Shown: in pieces, positions 28,971-37,465 of the stretch | How the letters are laid out: the number at the start of each line of letters is the position of its first letter | Position numbering within the stretch: the first letter of the stretch is position 1 | Assembly (NCBI GenBank): GCA_016714045.1 | Contig: JADJNY010000015.1 | Coordinates: 1-64,000 of the forward strand | Reading direction: 5' to 3' | Length of the DNA stretch: 64,000 nucleotides | From: Planctomycetota bacterium | GTDB taxonomy: Bacteria; Planctomycetota; UBA1135; GCA-002686595 | The notes under the pieces: model-generated | Databases searched by the model: none | Told to the model about the DNA's origin: nothing | Seen by the model: only the letters and a program-made list of their open reading frames with translations | Translations under genes and position numbers: made by a program

Positions 28971-29811
28971 GGCGTCTGCGTCATTGTGCGCAGTTCCGCG
29001 CGGCGCGACGACAGGGGCGCTGGGAGTTTCTCAGACGAGGACCGCGTCCGAATCGCGCCCCCGCCCGTGCTGCCGATGCGGCTCGGCGCGCATCGGCGGC
29101 TCGCGTCGGATCGGCGCCGATCGGTCGCAGAGCCTCGGGACGGGGCCGATCGACCCGCTCTTCCAGCGGACCCGTGTCCGCCGCGCGCCGCGTCCTCGGA
29201 CGACGGACCCGGACCGCGCGGCGACGAGGGGAACAAAGAGGAAGCGGCAGCCTCGCAGCTGCCGCTCCCGGGAGGAATCCCCTCCGAGCTTCCCGGGTGC
29301 CGCGTCGCTCGCAAGATCGCGGCTCCCCTCGGTGGAGATGCTCGAAGCGTACTGCGCTCCGGGCCGGTAGGGATGTGACACCACCGTCACGACGCCGGGG
29401 GTGATCGTTGCTCGCGGCGTGAGGTCCTCCGCCAGGGCAGCCGGCGGCGGAAACGCCTTCGCCCCGCGGCCCAAGTGCATCCCGTTCCCACGCAGCGGCC
29501 CGGATCGGTGCGGGTGCGCTTCGTCCGCTCCCTCAGTGCGGAGGCGCGCGCGAGCGGAACGACGAAGGCGGGCGGTGAGGTCGCTTCTTCAACGGCCTTT
29601 GAGGCCTCGGGGCCGGCATGAACCCAGCACCGCGCGCGTCTCACTGCGCATCTCGCGCGGACCGACGATGGAGCCCCGCGTAGGTTTCAAGCGCTCGGCG
29701 CGGCCTCGACGCTCGCGGCAGCTCCAACGCGCCTCGACCTTGGTTCGTAGTCCCGACGTCTCGCTCCCGGTCCAGCACGTATCCCCACCTCACCAGGTCA
29801 GGAGCCGAAGC
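28971..29811. other. 841-base intergenic region with one strong hairpin
   Basis: No supported gene lies here. AGCGGCAGC (29243-29251) pairs perfectly with GCTGCCGCT (29258-29266) across a six-base loop, without a U-tract after it on either strand. The region separates two divergent genes, so it should hold both promoters. Confidence 0.5.
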
Positions 29812-30522
29812 ATGACCCTGCGACGCATCTCCCTCACCCTCGCTCTGCTCTCCGCGCCTTCGTGGGCCGACGACCTGGACGATCTCGACGGCTCGGCCCG
29901 TCCCTCCGTTCGTTCCACGACGAACGAACGCGCCGCGCTCGTGGACGACGTCCTCTTCCGGCCCGACGGCTCGGTGGCATCCATCGACGCCCAGAGCCAC
30001 GGCCCGGCTCGGCGCGTTCCGTGGAGCCTCGTGCGGCTCGTGCTCCCCGACGTGACCTCGACACCGGAGGCGACGGCGCCGGAGCGCATCGACGTGCTCC
30101 CGCGTCCGCGCTCGAGCCTCGCACAGCGGAGCACGGGCTCCTCGAAGTCGGCGACGCTCGTCTCCTTGAGCTCGCTCACCGGCTTGCCCGTGACCACGGA
30201 GGACGGCGAGTCGATCGGCGTGCTGCGCGGAGCGCTCGTCTCCGTGGCCGCCGGGCAGGTTCCGGCGTTCGTCGTGGAGCTCCACCCGCACGACGGCAGC
30301 ACCGGACGCACCGTCGCCGTGCCCTGGTCGATGATCGACGTCGTCACGGCGGCGCGCACCAGAATCGCGCGCCTCACGGAGAGCGACGTGACGTGGTTGC
30401 GCGCCGCACCGCCGCTGGAGTGCGAGCCTGCGACCTCGCCTTTGGCGTCCGCACTCCGTCCCCGGCTCGACGGTCTGGAGACGCCGGATCCGCTCTTCGA
30501 CGCCTGGAGCGATCCGCGCTGA
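29812..30522 (+). CDS. Exported PRC-barrel-like protein
   Basis: In this 236-residue product, the ATG is preceded by CAGGAG. MTLRRISLTLALLSAPSWAD is a signal peptide. Two PRC-barrel-like units follow: ~42-78 (LVDDVLFRPDGSVASIDAQS ... RVPWSLVRLVLPD) and ~118-185 (VSLSSLTGLPVTTEDGESIG ... RTVAVPWSMIDVVT). 'VPWS' in both marks the family's conserved strand. It resembles the double PRC-barrel protein at 18541-19413 in plan but is diverged. Periplasmic; role unknown. It is followed by a CACCGCG...CGCGGTG inverted repeat at 30524-30555. Confidence 0.7.
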   Translation: MTLRRISLTLALLSAPSWADDLDDLDGSARPSVRSTTNERAALVDDVLFRPDGSVASIDAQSHGPARRVPWSLVRLVLPDVTSTPEATAPERIDVLPRPRSSLAQRSTGSSKSATLVSLSSLTGLPVTTEDGESIGVLRGALVSVAAGQVPAFVVELHPHDGSTGRTVAVPWSMIDVVTAARTRIARLTESDVTWLRAAPPLECEPATSPLASALRPRLDGLETPDPLFDAWSDPR

Positions 30523-30733
30523 CCACCGCGCGCTCCGCGTAGTCGCGCCGCGGTGAATCCGCCCAAACCTCGCGGAAGGGTTTTCCGGCGCGCGACAGGT
30601 TCGAGCGCGCGGATCCCGCCGCGATTTCGGAAACGCGCTAGCATGTTTCACTTGGACGCGGGGGTTGCGCGGCCACGTCGTGCTCGCCACGGGCCCCCTT
30701 CGTCGACGCTCCAGGCACCGAGGATCTCCATCC

Positions 30734-32314
30734 ATGCTCGGCCGACTCTGTCTTGCCCTCGCCACCGTCGTTTCGCTGTCCCTCCCCGCGCTCGCACAGA
30801 GTCCGGGGTCGGCCTTCATCGTGAACCGCTTCGCCGCCCACTCGGACGGGAATGCGTTCGTCCGCAAGGACGGCGCCTACCTCGCGGCGGGGCCGGGGCT
30901 TGGATGCACGGGAGCCGGGCTCGTCGACGGCATCTACTGCTTCGCGATCACGGACCCGGCCGCGACCGTGCTCCTCACGACCGACCCGATCGCCGAACGC
31001 TGCGTCGAGGTCAAGAACGGCGTCCTCTCGAACTACCTGGGCCACACGCGCGTCAGCACGCGTCGAGGTCCGTGCGGATCGACGATGGTGCGCCTCGTCC
31101 CCTTCGACACGACGCCGTACCCGAGCGGTGAGTACAAGCTCTGGCTCACGCGTCTCGCGGACTACGACCCGGCTGGATCGCATCTGTTCGGCTTCGACCC
31201 CGCGCGCTCCAAGAGCGACAACTTCCGGGTCATCACGGGTACGCCGCAGGCGATCGTGCGCGGCTACAAGTACTTCGATCACGACGAGGACGCCGTGTGG
31301 AACCCGACGCTGGATCCGCTCGAGGTCCCGATCGGAGGCTGGCGCGTCGAGCTGTACAAGAACGGACTCCTCGACGGTTTGACCTACACCGACCAGGACG
31401 GCCGCTACCTGTTCCTCCGCGACCGCGACGGCAGCTCCTACTCCGTGCGCGAAGTTGCGCCCGGCGGGTTCGTGAACGACGGGACTCCGGGTGCCGTGTG
31501 GCTCGCGACGACTCCGCGCGAGGCCACGACCCTCGCCTCGGCCGAGCTCGTCACCGGGCCGGACTTCGGCAACGTGAGCTTCGAGCTCCAGGTGAGCGCG
31601 GGCCAGCCGAACGTCTTCTGGATCTCGAGCTGCGAGCACGAAGACGATGATGACGACGACGATGGCGACTGCGACGACGAGGATTGCAACTCGGACTGCC
31701 ATGACGACGATCACGACCTCAGCGGGGACGACGACGAGGACGACGACGAGGACTGTGGCCATCACGACGACGACGACTGCGACTGCGGTGTCACCGGTCG
31801 ATCGCTCCTCCACGACTGCGACCCGACTTGGCGCCAAGTCCTGACGACGCGCAACGGCAGCCCCGTTTCGCTCCGGCGGTCGATCTCGAGCGACAACCCG
31901 AACGTCTCGATCTACGCTCCGAACCCGAACTCGAGCTTCGGGAGCGCGTTCAAGAAGTGGGTCCGCTACTCCACGAGCCATCCCCACGACCACGCGGGCT
32001 TCCTCCTGTCCCGTGAGGTCGCGACGACCCTCCTGAACAACTCCTGCGGCTTCATGCAGGGATCGATCTACGTCGACCGGTTCCAGAATGGCGTGCTCGT
32101 GTCGCTCGACGAGATGCTCACCGGCGCGATCGGCCTCTTGAACGAGACGGGCGCCGGCCTCACCGGCCCGAACGACCCGTTCCAAGACCTGCGTCAGCGC
32201 ATGCTGAACTGCACGAACGAGTTCGGCACGATCAACAACACGGCCGACCCGGCGGAGCCGCAGATCGTGTATCGCCGCGGCTCGGGGCCAACGTTGTTCT
32301 TCTCGCCGTACTGA
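30734..32314 (+). CDS. Secreted SdrD-B-like protein with Asp/Cys-rich insert
   Basis: In this 526-residue product, MLGRLCLALATVVSLSLPAL is a signal peptide. Residues ~172-265 look like an SdrD-B/Cna-B-type beta domain (VRGYKYFDHDEDAVWNPTLD, VELYKNGLLDGLTYTDQDGR). Then comes a striking ~50-residue insert (~297-350) made almost only of Asp, Cys, Glu and His, such as DDDDDDDGDCDDEDCNSDC and HHDDDDCDCG. The C-terminal ~170 residues (TSHPHDHAGFLLSREVATTL ... GSGPTLFFSPY) are not recognised. The insert would bind Ca or other divalent ions, and its Cys may form disulfides. Possibly a surface or biomineral-type protein; function unknown. Confidence 0.82.
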   Translation: MLGRLCLALATVVSLSLPALAQSPGSAFIVNRFAAHSDGNAFVRKDGAYLAAGPGLGCTGAGLVDGIYCFAITDPAATVLLTTDPIAERCVEVKNGVLSNYLGHTRVSTRRGPCGSTMVRLVPFDTTPYPSGEYKLWLTRLADYDPAGSHLFGFDPARSKSDNFRVITGTPQAIVRGYKYFDHDEDAVWNPTLDPLEVPIGGWRVELYKNGLLDGLTYTDQDGRYLFLRDRDGSSYSVREVAPGGFVNDGTPGAVWLATTPREATTLASAELVTGPDFGNVSFELQVSAGQPNVFWISSCEHEDDDDDDDGDCDDEDCNSDCHDDDHDLSGDDDEDDDEDCGHHDDDDCDCGVTGRSLLHDCDPTWRQVLTTRNGSPVSLRRSISSDNPNVSIYAPNPNSSFGSAFKKWVRYSTSHPHDHAGFLLSREVATTLLNNSCGFMQGSIYVDRFQNGVLVSLDEMLTGAIGLLNETGAGLTGPNDPFQDLRQRMLNCTNEFGTINNTADPAEPQIVYRRGSGPTLFFSPY

Positions 32315-32342
32315 CGCACTGGGCGGACCACCCCGGTTGGAC

Positions 32343-32374
32343 GAAGGGCTCGCCCAGGAACGCGCGAGCCCTTC
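32343..32374. terminator. Bidirectional hairpin between convergent genes
   Basis: GAAGGGCTCGC (32343-32353) pairs perfectly over 11 bp with GCGAGCCCTTC (32364-32374), with a 10-base loop. It lies 28 bases after the + strand gene's stop and 97 bases beyond the stop of the convergent kinase gene at 32472. There is no T-tract, so Rho-independent function is likely but not certain. Confidence 0.65.
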
Positions 32375-32471
32375 ATCGTTCCGGGAGGCTCACTCGGTCT
32401 GCGGAACGCGAGTGCGCCCGAGGTCGCGACGCGACGAGTCGCAGGCTGCGGCGTGATCCTGTCCCGCGTGA

Positions 32472-35400
32472 TTACGGCCGGCGTGCGACGAGCCGCACGC
32501 CTTGACTGCTCTGGAACCTGTCCTGCGCGGCCTCTCCGCGGCTCGCGCTGCGAAACAAGGCCTCGACGCGCGAGCTCCAGTGTCCGCCGCGCTTGCGCGC
32601 GAGAGACGTCGCGCTGCCGTCGACGAGGTCGCGCAGCCACTCCTCGCGCGAGCCCGCCATGTCGAGCACGCCGTATGGCGACTCGTCGCGCGGCTCGAAC
32701 CCGCCGGGCGCGTCGAGCAGGTAGCCGTCCTTCCGCACGAGACACACCGTGAGCGCTGGGTCGAAGCGATCTCCCCAGGGGAATGCGCGACCGTCCACGC
32801 CGCGTGCCGCTTTCTCCCACTCGCTCTCCGAGGGCAGGTCGTAGCGCCACGGCTCGCCGTTCTCGCCGGCCTTCAAGTTGCGCCACTCGAGGTAGTCGCG
32901 CACGTCGTTCCACGTCAGGCCGAGCACCGGCGAATCCGCGCTCGTGTTCTCGAACACGTCCCAGGTCCATGCGCCGCTCTCCGCATTCTGCTTCGCGAGC
33001 ACGCGGTCGTCCTGCGGCAAGTACAGATGCCGCCCCGGCGGAACGGCGAGCAACTTCGCGAGCGTGTCCGGATCGTTCACGAACTCATACCACTCGCGGT
33101 TCGTGAGCTCCTTGCGCGCGATCGCGAACGCCGGTACGTCGGGGCGCTGCCCCGCGCGCGGGCGGAACGCCTCGGGATCGCCGCCCTCGAGGAACGACCC
33201 GGCGGGAACGCGCACGAAGCCCGGAGGCGTCGTGCCCTCCGGGTCGAGCACGATGCGCGCGCTCGGCGTCGCGCGCCGTTCGACGAGGACGTTGAGCCGC
33301 TGGTCCTCGAAACCCGCGCGGCGCGCGAACAGTAAGTACGAGCCGGGGTCGACCTGGAGCGCCGCGCCCGGCTCGATGCGGTTCTCGGGCGCGAGCACGA
33401 GCGGATACGCCGTGCGCTCGCAGATCAACCCGGACTTCGTCCGCGCCGGCAGGTCGAGCGCGACCGGGCGTCCATCGTGCAGCACGACGAGCTGCACGGC
33501 GGTCGGCGCGCCATCGCGGACCAAATCAAGCGCGGTCCCGACGGGAAGACGGCGCGGATCGATCGACAGTGCGCCGTCGCGTTCGACCAGTTCGAGCGCG
33601 AGCAGCGCGCGCTTCGCGCTCGTGATGCGCATCACCCAGTCGAACACACCGTCGACCGCGACACCGTCGAGTGCTGTGATCCGCTCGAGCGGCGCAACGC
33701 CGGCGCGCACGAGCGCTTCGTCGGCCGCCGCGTCGAGCACGAACAGCCCGCCGTCGCATGGCGCGCCCGCGCAGCGCACGACGAGGTCGCCGCGCACGAG
33801 CCCCGCGCGTTCCGCGAGCGAGCCCCGCTCGACGCCGGTCACGACGAGACACGGATCGCCCGGGTGGAAGTCGCCCTCCCACGCCGTCGGCCGAACGCGT
33901 CCGATGCCGGCGGTCGGCACGGGCACGAGGCGCGGGATCACGTCGCCGCTGCGAACGGTCTCGTAGCTCTCCCAGCGGAACAGATGGACGTCGGCCGCGG
34001 CCGGAACGACGTCGAGCGCGAGCGTGCCGCGCCCGAGGAGCTCCTCGCGGTGCTCGTGCTGGACGTCGTGCTGCTCCGCGGCGCTGCGCATGACCTCGGT
34101 GAGCACCGGGTCGCGCCGCTGGACCGCCTCGCGCCAGAGTTCGAGGTAGTAGTCCGCGAACGCGCCCTGCGTGGAGGCGCTTGAGCCGCCCCACTTCTGC
34201 TCCGCCTTGGCCGCGCGTTGGAGCGCCTCGAGTCGCGTGACGCGCAAGCTCTCCACCTCGCTGCGCAGGGTCTTGGCCTCGGTCTCGCGCCGCGCGTACC
34301 GGCCGCGCTCGGCGTCGCTCGCGGGCTTCTCGTACTTGCTCGACCGCTCGCGGGCGAGCTCGACCTCCAGCTCGTCGAGCTCCTGCCGTACCTGGACGTA
34401 GCGTTCGCGCTGCCGCAGCTCCTCGGTGCGCGCCAGCTCGGCCTCGGCGAGGTCCTTCGAACGCTCCACTTCGCGCTCCGCGTCGGCGCGCGCGCGCTCG
34501 ACGCGTGCACGGAGCGCTTCGACCTCGGCAGACTTCGGGTCGAGCTCCTTCGCCTTCGCGACCGCGAGCGTGGCTTCGTCGTAACGCGCCGTGGAGAGCG
34601 CCTGGAGCGCCGCCTCCAAGTGTCCGCGCAAGTCGCTGCGACGCTGGAGGACGTTCCCGACGAACAGTCCGGCGCCCGTGAGCGCGAACACGACGCCGGC
34701 GGCGGCCGCGGTCGCGCGGCCGGGGTTGCGGCGCGCCCACTTGCGCGCGCGCGCGAACACGGTCGCGGCCTTCGCCTGGATCGGCTCGAAAGAGCGCACG
34801 CGCCGCAGGTCCTCCGCGAACGCCTCCGCCGTGGGATAGCGCCGAGTCTGATCGCGCTCCATCGCGACCTCGATCACGGTCGACAGGTCCTTCGGAATGC
34901 GCGGATTGAACGTGCGCGGGTTCGGGGACGATCCGTCGAGGATCTCGTGGAAGAGCTGGTCCCAGCTCTGCCCGTCGAACGGGCGACGCAGCGTGAGGCA
35001 CTCGAACAGCGTGACGCCGAGCGCGTACACGTCCGTGCGCCGGTCGACCGTGCCGCGCGACGCGACGATCTGTTCCGGCGCGAGGTATGCGGGCGTGCCG
35101 AGGATCTGCCCGGACTGCGTGAGCGTCTGCGCCTCCGATTCGACGTCGCGCGCGAGGCCGAAGTCGAGGAGCACCGGGTGCCCCTCGGTCGTGACCATGA
35201 TGTTCGCGGGCTTGATGTCGCGGTGGACGAGGCCGGCTTCGTGCGCGACGTGCAGCGCGCGCGCGGCGCGCTCGATCAGGCGCAGCACGTCCTCGAGCTC
35301 GCCCTTGTTGGCGCCGCCGACGATCGAGATCGTCTCGCTGCCCGGCTCGTCGCCGACCACGCCCTTCTTCGCCTTCTCGACGATCGATGCGAGCGTCGTG

Positions 35401-35792
35401 CCGCGCACGTACTGCATCGCGATGTAGGGCATGCCTTCGACCTCGCCGAAGTCGTGCACGCCGCAGATGTTCGGGTGCTCGAACTTCGACGTGAGCTCGG
35501 CCTCGCGCCGGAAGCGATCGCGGACGAGCTGCGACTGCGCGCCGGCGCGCGTCAGCATCTTGAGCGCGACCTTGCGACGGAGGCTCGCGTCCTCGGCGAG
35601 GTAGACGACGCCCTGGGCGCCGCGGCCGAGCTCCTTCAGGAGGAGGTAGTTGCCGAACTTGCGCGGACCCGAGTCGAGGCGGAACGCAACCGTGGAGGGA
35701 CGGTTGACGGGCTCGGGCCCGGAGGGATTGGGGTCGGCGGAAGCGCCCTCGTGGTCGGGCGAAGAGTTCGCGGGGTGGGCGCCTTCGGACAT
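32472..35792 (-). CDS. Ser/Thr protein kinase with PDZ-like and FGE-sulfatase domains
   Basis: This 1,106-residue signalling protein has its kinase at ~45-335: Gly loop GRGAQGVVYLAED (56-68), Lys in VALKML (78), HRDIKPANIM (190-199), DFGLARD (210-216), APEQIVASRGTVDRRTDVYA. One transmembrane helix follows at ~360-381. Then comes a long coiled coil (~395-600) with repeated Glu/Arg/Leu text, a PDZ-like region (~690-800; LVVTGVERGSLAERAGLVRG), a PEGA-like beta segment (~830-875), and a C-terminal formylglycine-generating-enzyme/SUMF1-like domain (~880-1105; FVRVPAGSFLEGGDPEAF ... VRLVARRP). Such kinases are frequent in Planctomycetota and Myxococcota. The start at 35792 was chosen over a longer upstream frame, because it begins just before the first domain. 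Confidence 0.93.
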   Translation of the reverse strand: MSEGAHPANSSPDHEGASADPNPSGPEPVNRPSTVAFRLDSGPRKFGNYLLLKELGRGAQGVVYLAEDASLRRKVALKMLTRAGAQSQLVRDRFRREAELTSKFEHPNICGVHDFGEVEGMPYIAMQYVRGTTLASIVEKAKKGVVGDEPGSETISIVGGANKGELEDVLRLIERAARALHVAHEAGLVHRDIKPANIMVTTEGHPVLLDFGLARDVESEAQTLTQSGQILGTPAYLAPEQIVASRGTVDRRTDVYALGVTLFECLTLRRPFDGQSWDQLFHEILDGSSPNPRTFNPRIPKDLSTVIEVAMERDQTRRYPTAEAFAEDLRRVRSFEPIQAKAATVFARARKWARRNPGRATAAAAGVVFALTGAGLFVGNVLQRRSDLRGHLEAALQALSTARYDEATLAVAKAKELDPKSAEVEALRARVERARADAEREVERSKDLAEAELARTEELRQRERYVQVRQELDELEVELARERSSKYEKPASDAERGRYARRETEAKTLRSEVESLRVTRLEALQRAAKAEQKWGGSSASTQGAFADYYLELWREAVQRRDPVLTEVMRSAAEQHDVQHEHREELLGRGTLALDVVPAAADVHLFRWESYETVRSGDVIPRLVPVPTAGIGRVRPTAWEGDFHPGDPCLVVTGVERGSLAERAGLVRGDLVVRCAGAPCDGGLFVLDAAADEALVRAGVAPLERITALDGVAVDGVFDWVMRITSAKRALLALELVERDGALSIDPRRLPVGTALDLVRDGAPTAVQLVVLHDGRPVALDLPARTKSGLICERTAYPLVLAPENRIEPGAALQVDPGSYLLFARRAGFEDQRLNVLVERRATPSARIVLDPEGTTPPGFVRVPAGSFLEGGDPEAFRPRAGQRPDVPAFAIARKELTNREWYEFVNDPDTLAKLLAVPPGRHLYLPQDDRVLAKQNAESGAWTWDVFENTSADSPVLGLTWNDVRDYLEWRNLKAGENGEPWRYDLPSESEWEKAARGVDGRAFPWGDRFDPALTVCLVRKDGYLLDAPGGFEPRDESPYGVLDMAGSREEWLRDLVDGSATSLARKRGGHWSSRVEALFRSASRGEAAQDRFQSSQGVRLVARRP

Positions 35793-35942
35793 GGCGCGGA
35801 GAGGATAGCGGGCGAGGTTGCGCGGGGTGCGCGCGGGATGGAGTTCGTGGTGCGGAGCTCGGGCGCGCTGGGCGAGGGAGCTGTGGAGCTCGGCGGGGGT
35901 GAGGACTGCGAACCGGTGAGCGTCGGCCGAGTTTCGATCGGG

Positions 35943-36120
35943 ACGCGATTGCCAGGTGGGAGGACGCGGGGGAAGGGGCGCAACGGAACACAGCGGCAGC
36001 TCCGCATTCCGGACCCCGCGCAACCCCGGGCCGGAGGACTGGCCGCGGACTTGCGCGGGGTTCGAGGGGCTCTCAGCCACGAGCGGGTGGAATGGCGAAG
36101 GTCTGCGCGCGGCGCGAGCA
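35943..36120. repeat. Dispersed intergenic repeat, copy A
   Basis: About 178 bases between the kinase gene and the response-regulator gene match 40683-40935 over most of their length: a core GCAACGGAACACAGCGGC, then GCATTCCGGA, CCGCGCAA, GGGCCGGAGGACT, GACTTGCGCGGGGTTCGA, GAGCGG-TGGAATGGCGAAGG and CTGCGCGCGG-CGAGCAC. It is not coding. It belongs to a repeat family also seen upstream of the CheB-CheR gene. Confidence 0.85.
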
Positions 36121-36215
36121 CGACCACGAAGGAGTCGCACGGCGATGAGCGCTCCGCACGGCATCTCTGTGCACTCGCTGCGGGGACGAACTCGAGGTCG
36201 CGCTGGTCCGCGGAC

Positions 36216-36635
36216 TCAACCCTGCGGGAGGAGCGTCTCCAGCTGCTCCAAGAGGGACGGGAGCTTCGTCATGTCGCCGGGCTTGAGGAGGTAGTCGGTC
36301 GCGCCCATCGAGCGCGCGTGCTCACGATCGCACCCTTGCCCCGAGGCAGAGAAGATCACGACTGGGATCGAGACGAGCTCGGGTTGTTCGCGCATCCAGC
36401 GCAGGAGCTCGAGGCCGGGGACGATCGGCACGTTCAGGTCGAGCAGCACGAGACACGGCAGGGGGTGCAGCGTGCGATCGGCGTAGCCGTCCTTCCCGGC
36501 CAGGTAGTCCTGGGCCTCTCGCCCATCGACAGCCACGACGAGCTCATACCGCACGCGAGCGGACTTCATCGCGTGCCGTATGAAGAACACGTCGTTCTCG
36601 TCGTCCTCGACGTAGAGCACCCGGGGGAGCTTCAT
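36216..36635 (-). CDS. Rcp1-type single-domain response regulator
   Basis: This 139-residue stand-alone receiver has DD (residues 10-12: YVEDDEND), the phospho-acceptor Asp in CLVLLDLNVPIVPGLELL (~65), Ser/Thr in VVIFSASGQG and Lys in DYLLKPGDM. It resembles the Rcp1 family that pairs with PAS/phytochrome-type kinases. Its ATG overlaps the stop of the kinase frame upstream (36632) by four bases, so the two are coupled and it is the likely phospho-acceptor of the CheB-CheR-PAS-kinase protein. Confidence 0.93.
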   Translation of the reverse strand: MKLPRVLYVEDDENDVFFIRHAMKSARVRYELVVAVDGREAQDYLAGKDGYADRTLHPLPCLVLLDLNVPIVPGLELLRWMREQPELVSIPVVIFSASGQGCDREHARSMGATDYLLKPGDMTKLPSLLEQLETLLPQG

Positions 36636-37465
36636 GTTCGATCACCGGCCTTCAATTCGACCCAGAACCGGCTGCCGCGCCCTTCCGAGCTCTCGACGCC
36701 GACTTGACCGCCCATGCGTTCGATCACCTTGCGCACGATCGCGAGCCCGATCCCCGTGCCTTCGTGCTGCTTGTCGATGCGCTGGAACATCTCGAAGATG
36801 AGCTCGTGGCTCTGGAACGGAATGCCGATGCCCTCGTCCTCGAACCAGATGCGCGCGAGCGGACCGCGAGCTTCCGACCAGACGCGCACGTGCGGCACCT
36901 GCCCGGGTCGAACGAACTTCACGGCGTTGCTCAAGAGATTGCTGAAGCACTGCGTCAGCCCCGAAGCGTTCCCAAGCACCGTCGGCATCGGCCCCTGGAC
37001 TTCGATCTCGGCCAGCGGCAGTTGGAACGAGGGATACGTCTCGAGCATGCCGCGCAGGATCGCCTCGGCATCCACGACACCCAGCGGCAAGCCGGCGCGC
37101 ATCGTCTTGCTGTAGTCGAGCGCGTCGAGGATCAACTGGTCCATGCGGTCGGCAGCCGTCGCGATGCGCTGCAAGTACTCGCGCGACTTCGGGTCGAGGG
37201 AGTGCCCGCTCTCGGCGAGCAGCATCGTCGCGAAGCTGCGCATCGCCCGCAGCGGCGCGCGCATGTCGTGCGTGATCGTGTAGGAGAAGTGCTCGAGTTC
37301 GGCGACGGTGTCCTTGAGGTCCTTCGTCCGCGCGGCGACCACCTGCTCCAGCCTCGCGGCGTACTCGCGCAGCTCGGCGTGCGCGTCGCGCAAGGAGACC
37401 TCGAGGTGCCGCCTTTCGGTGATGTCCTCGAGCGCGAGCAAGAGGAGCGGGCTCCGATTCGCACG
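36632..37465 (-). pseudogene. C-terminal histidine-kinase part of the split CheB-CheR-PAS-kinase gene
   Basis: The ~277 codons after the TAG continue in the same frame as the gene to the right. After a stop at 37466-37468 they read RANRSPLLLLALEDITERRH, the normal end of a PAS domain. Then comes a helical linker, HisKA with AELEHFSYTITHDMRAPLRA (phospho-His in THDMRAPL) and HATPase_c with N-box NLLSNAVKFVRPGQVPHVRV, DEGIGI and GTGIGLAIVRKVI. No ribosome site precedes a credible internal start; the only options are a TTG at 37441 or later codons, so separate translation is doubtful. Without the upstream module it would be an unsensed kinase. It overlaps the response-regulator gene by four bases. 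Confidence 0.8.
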
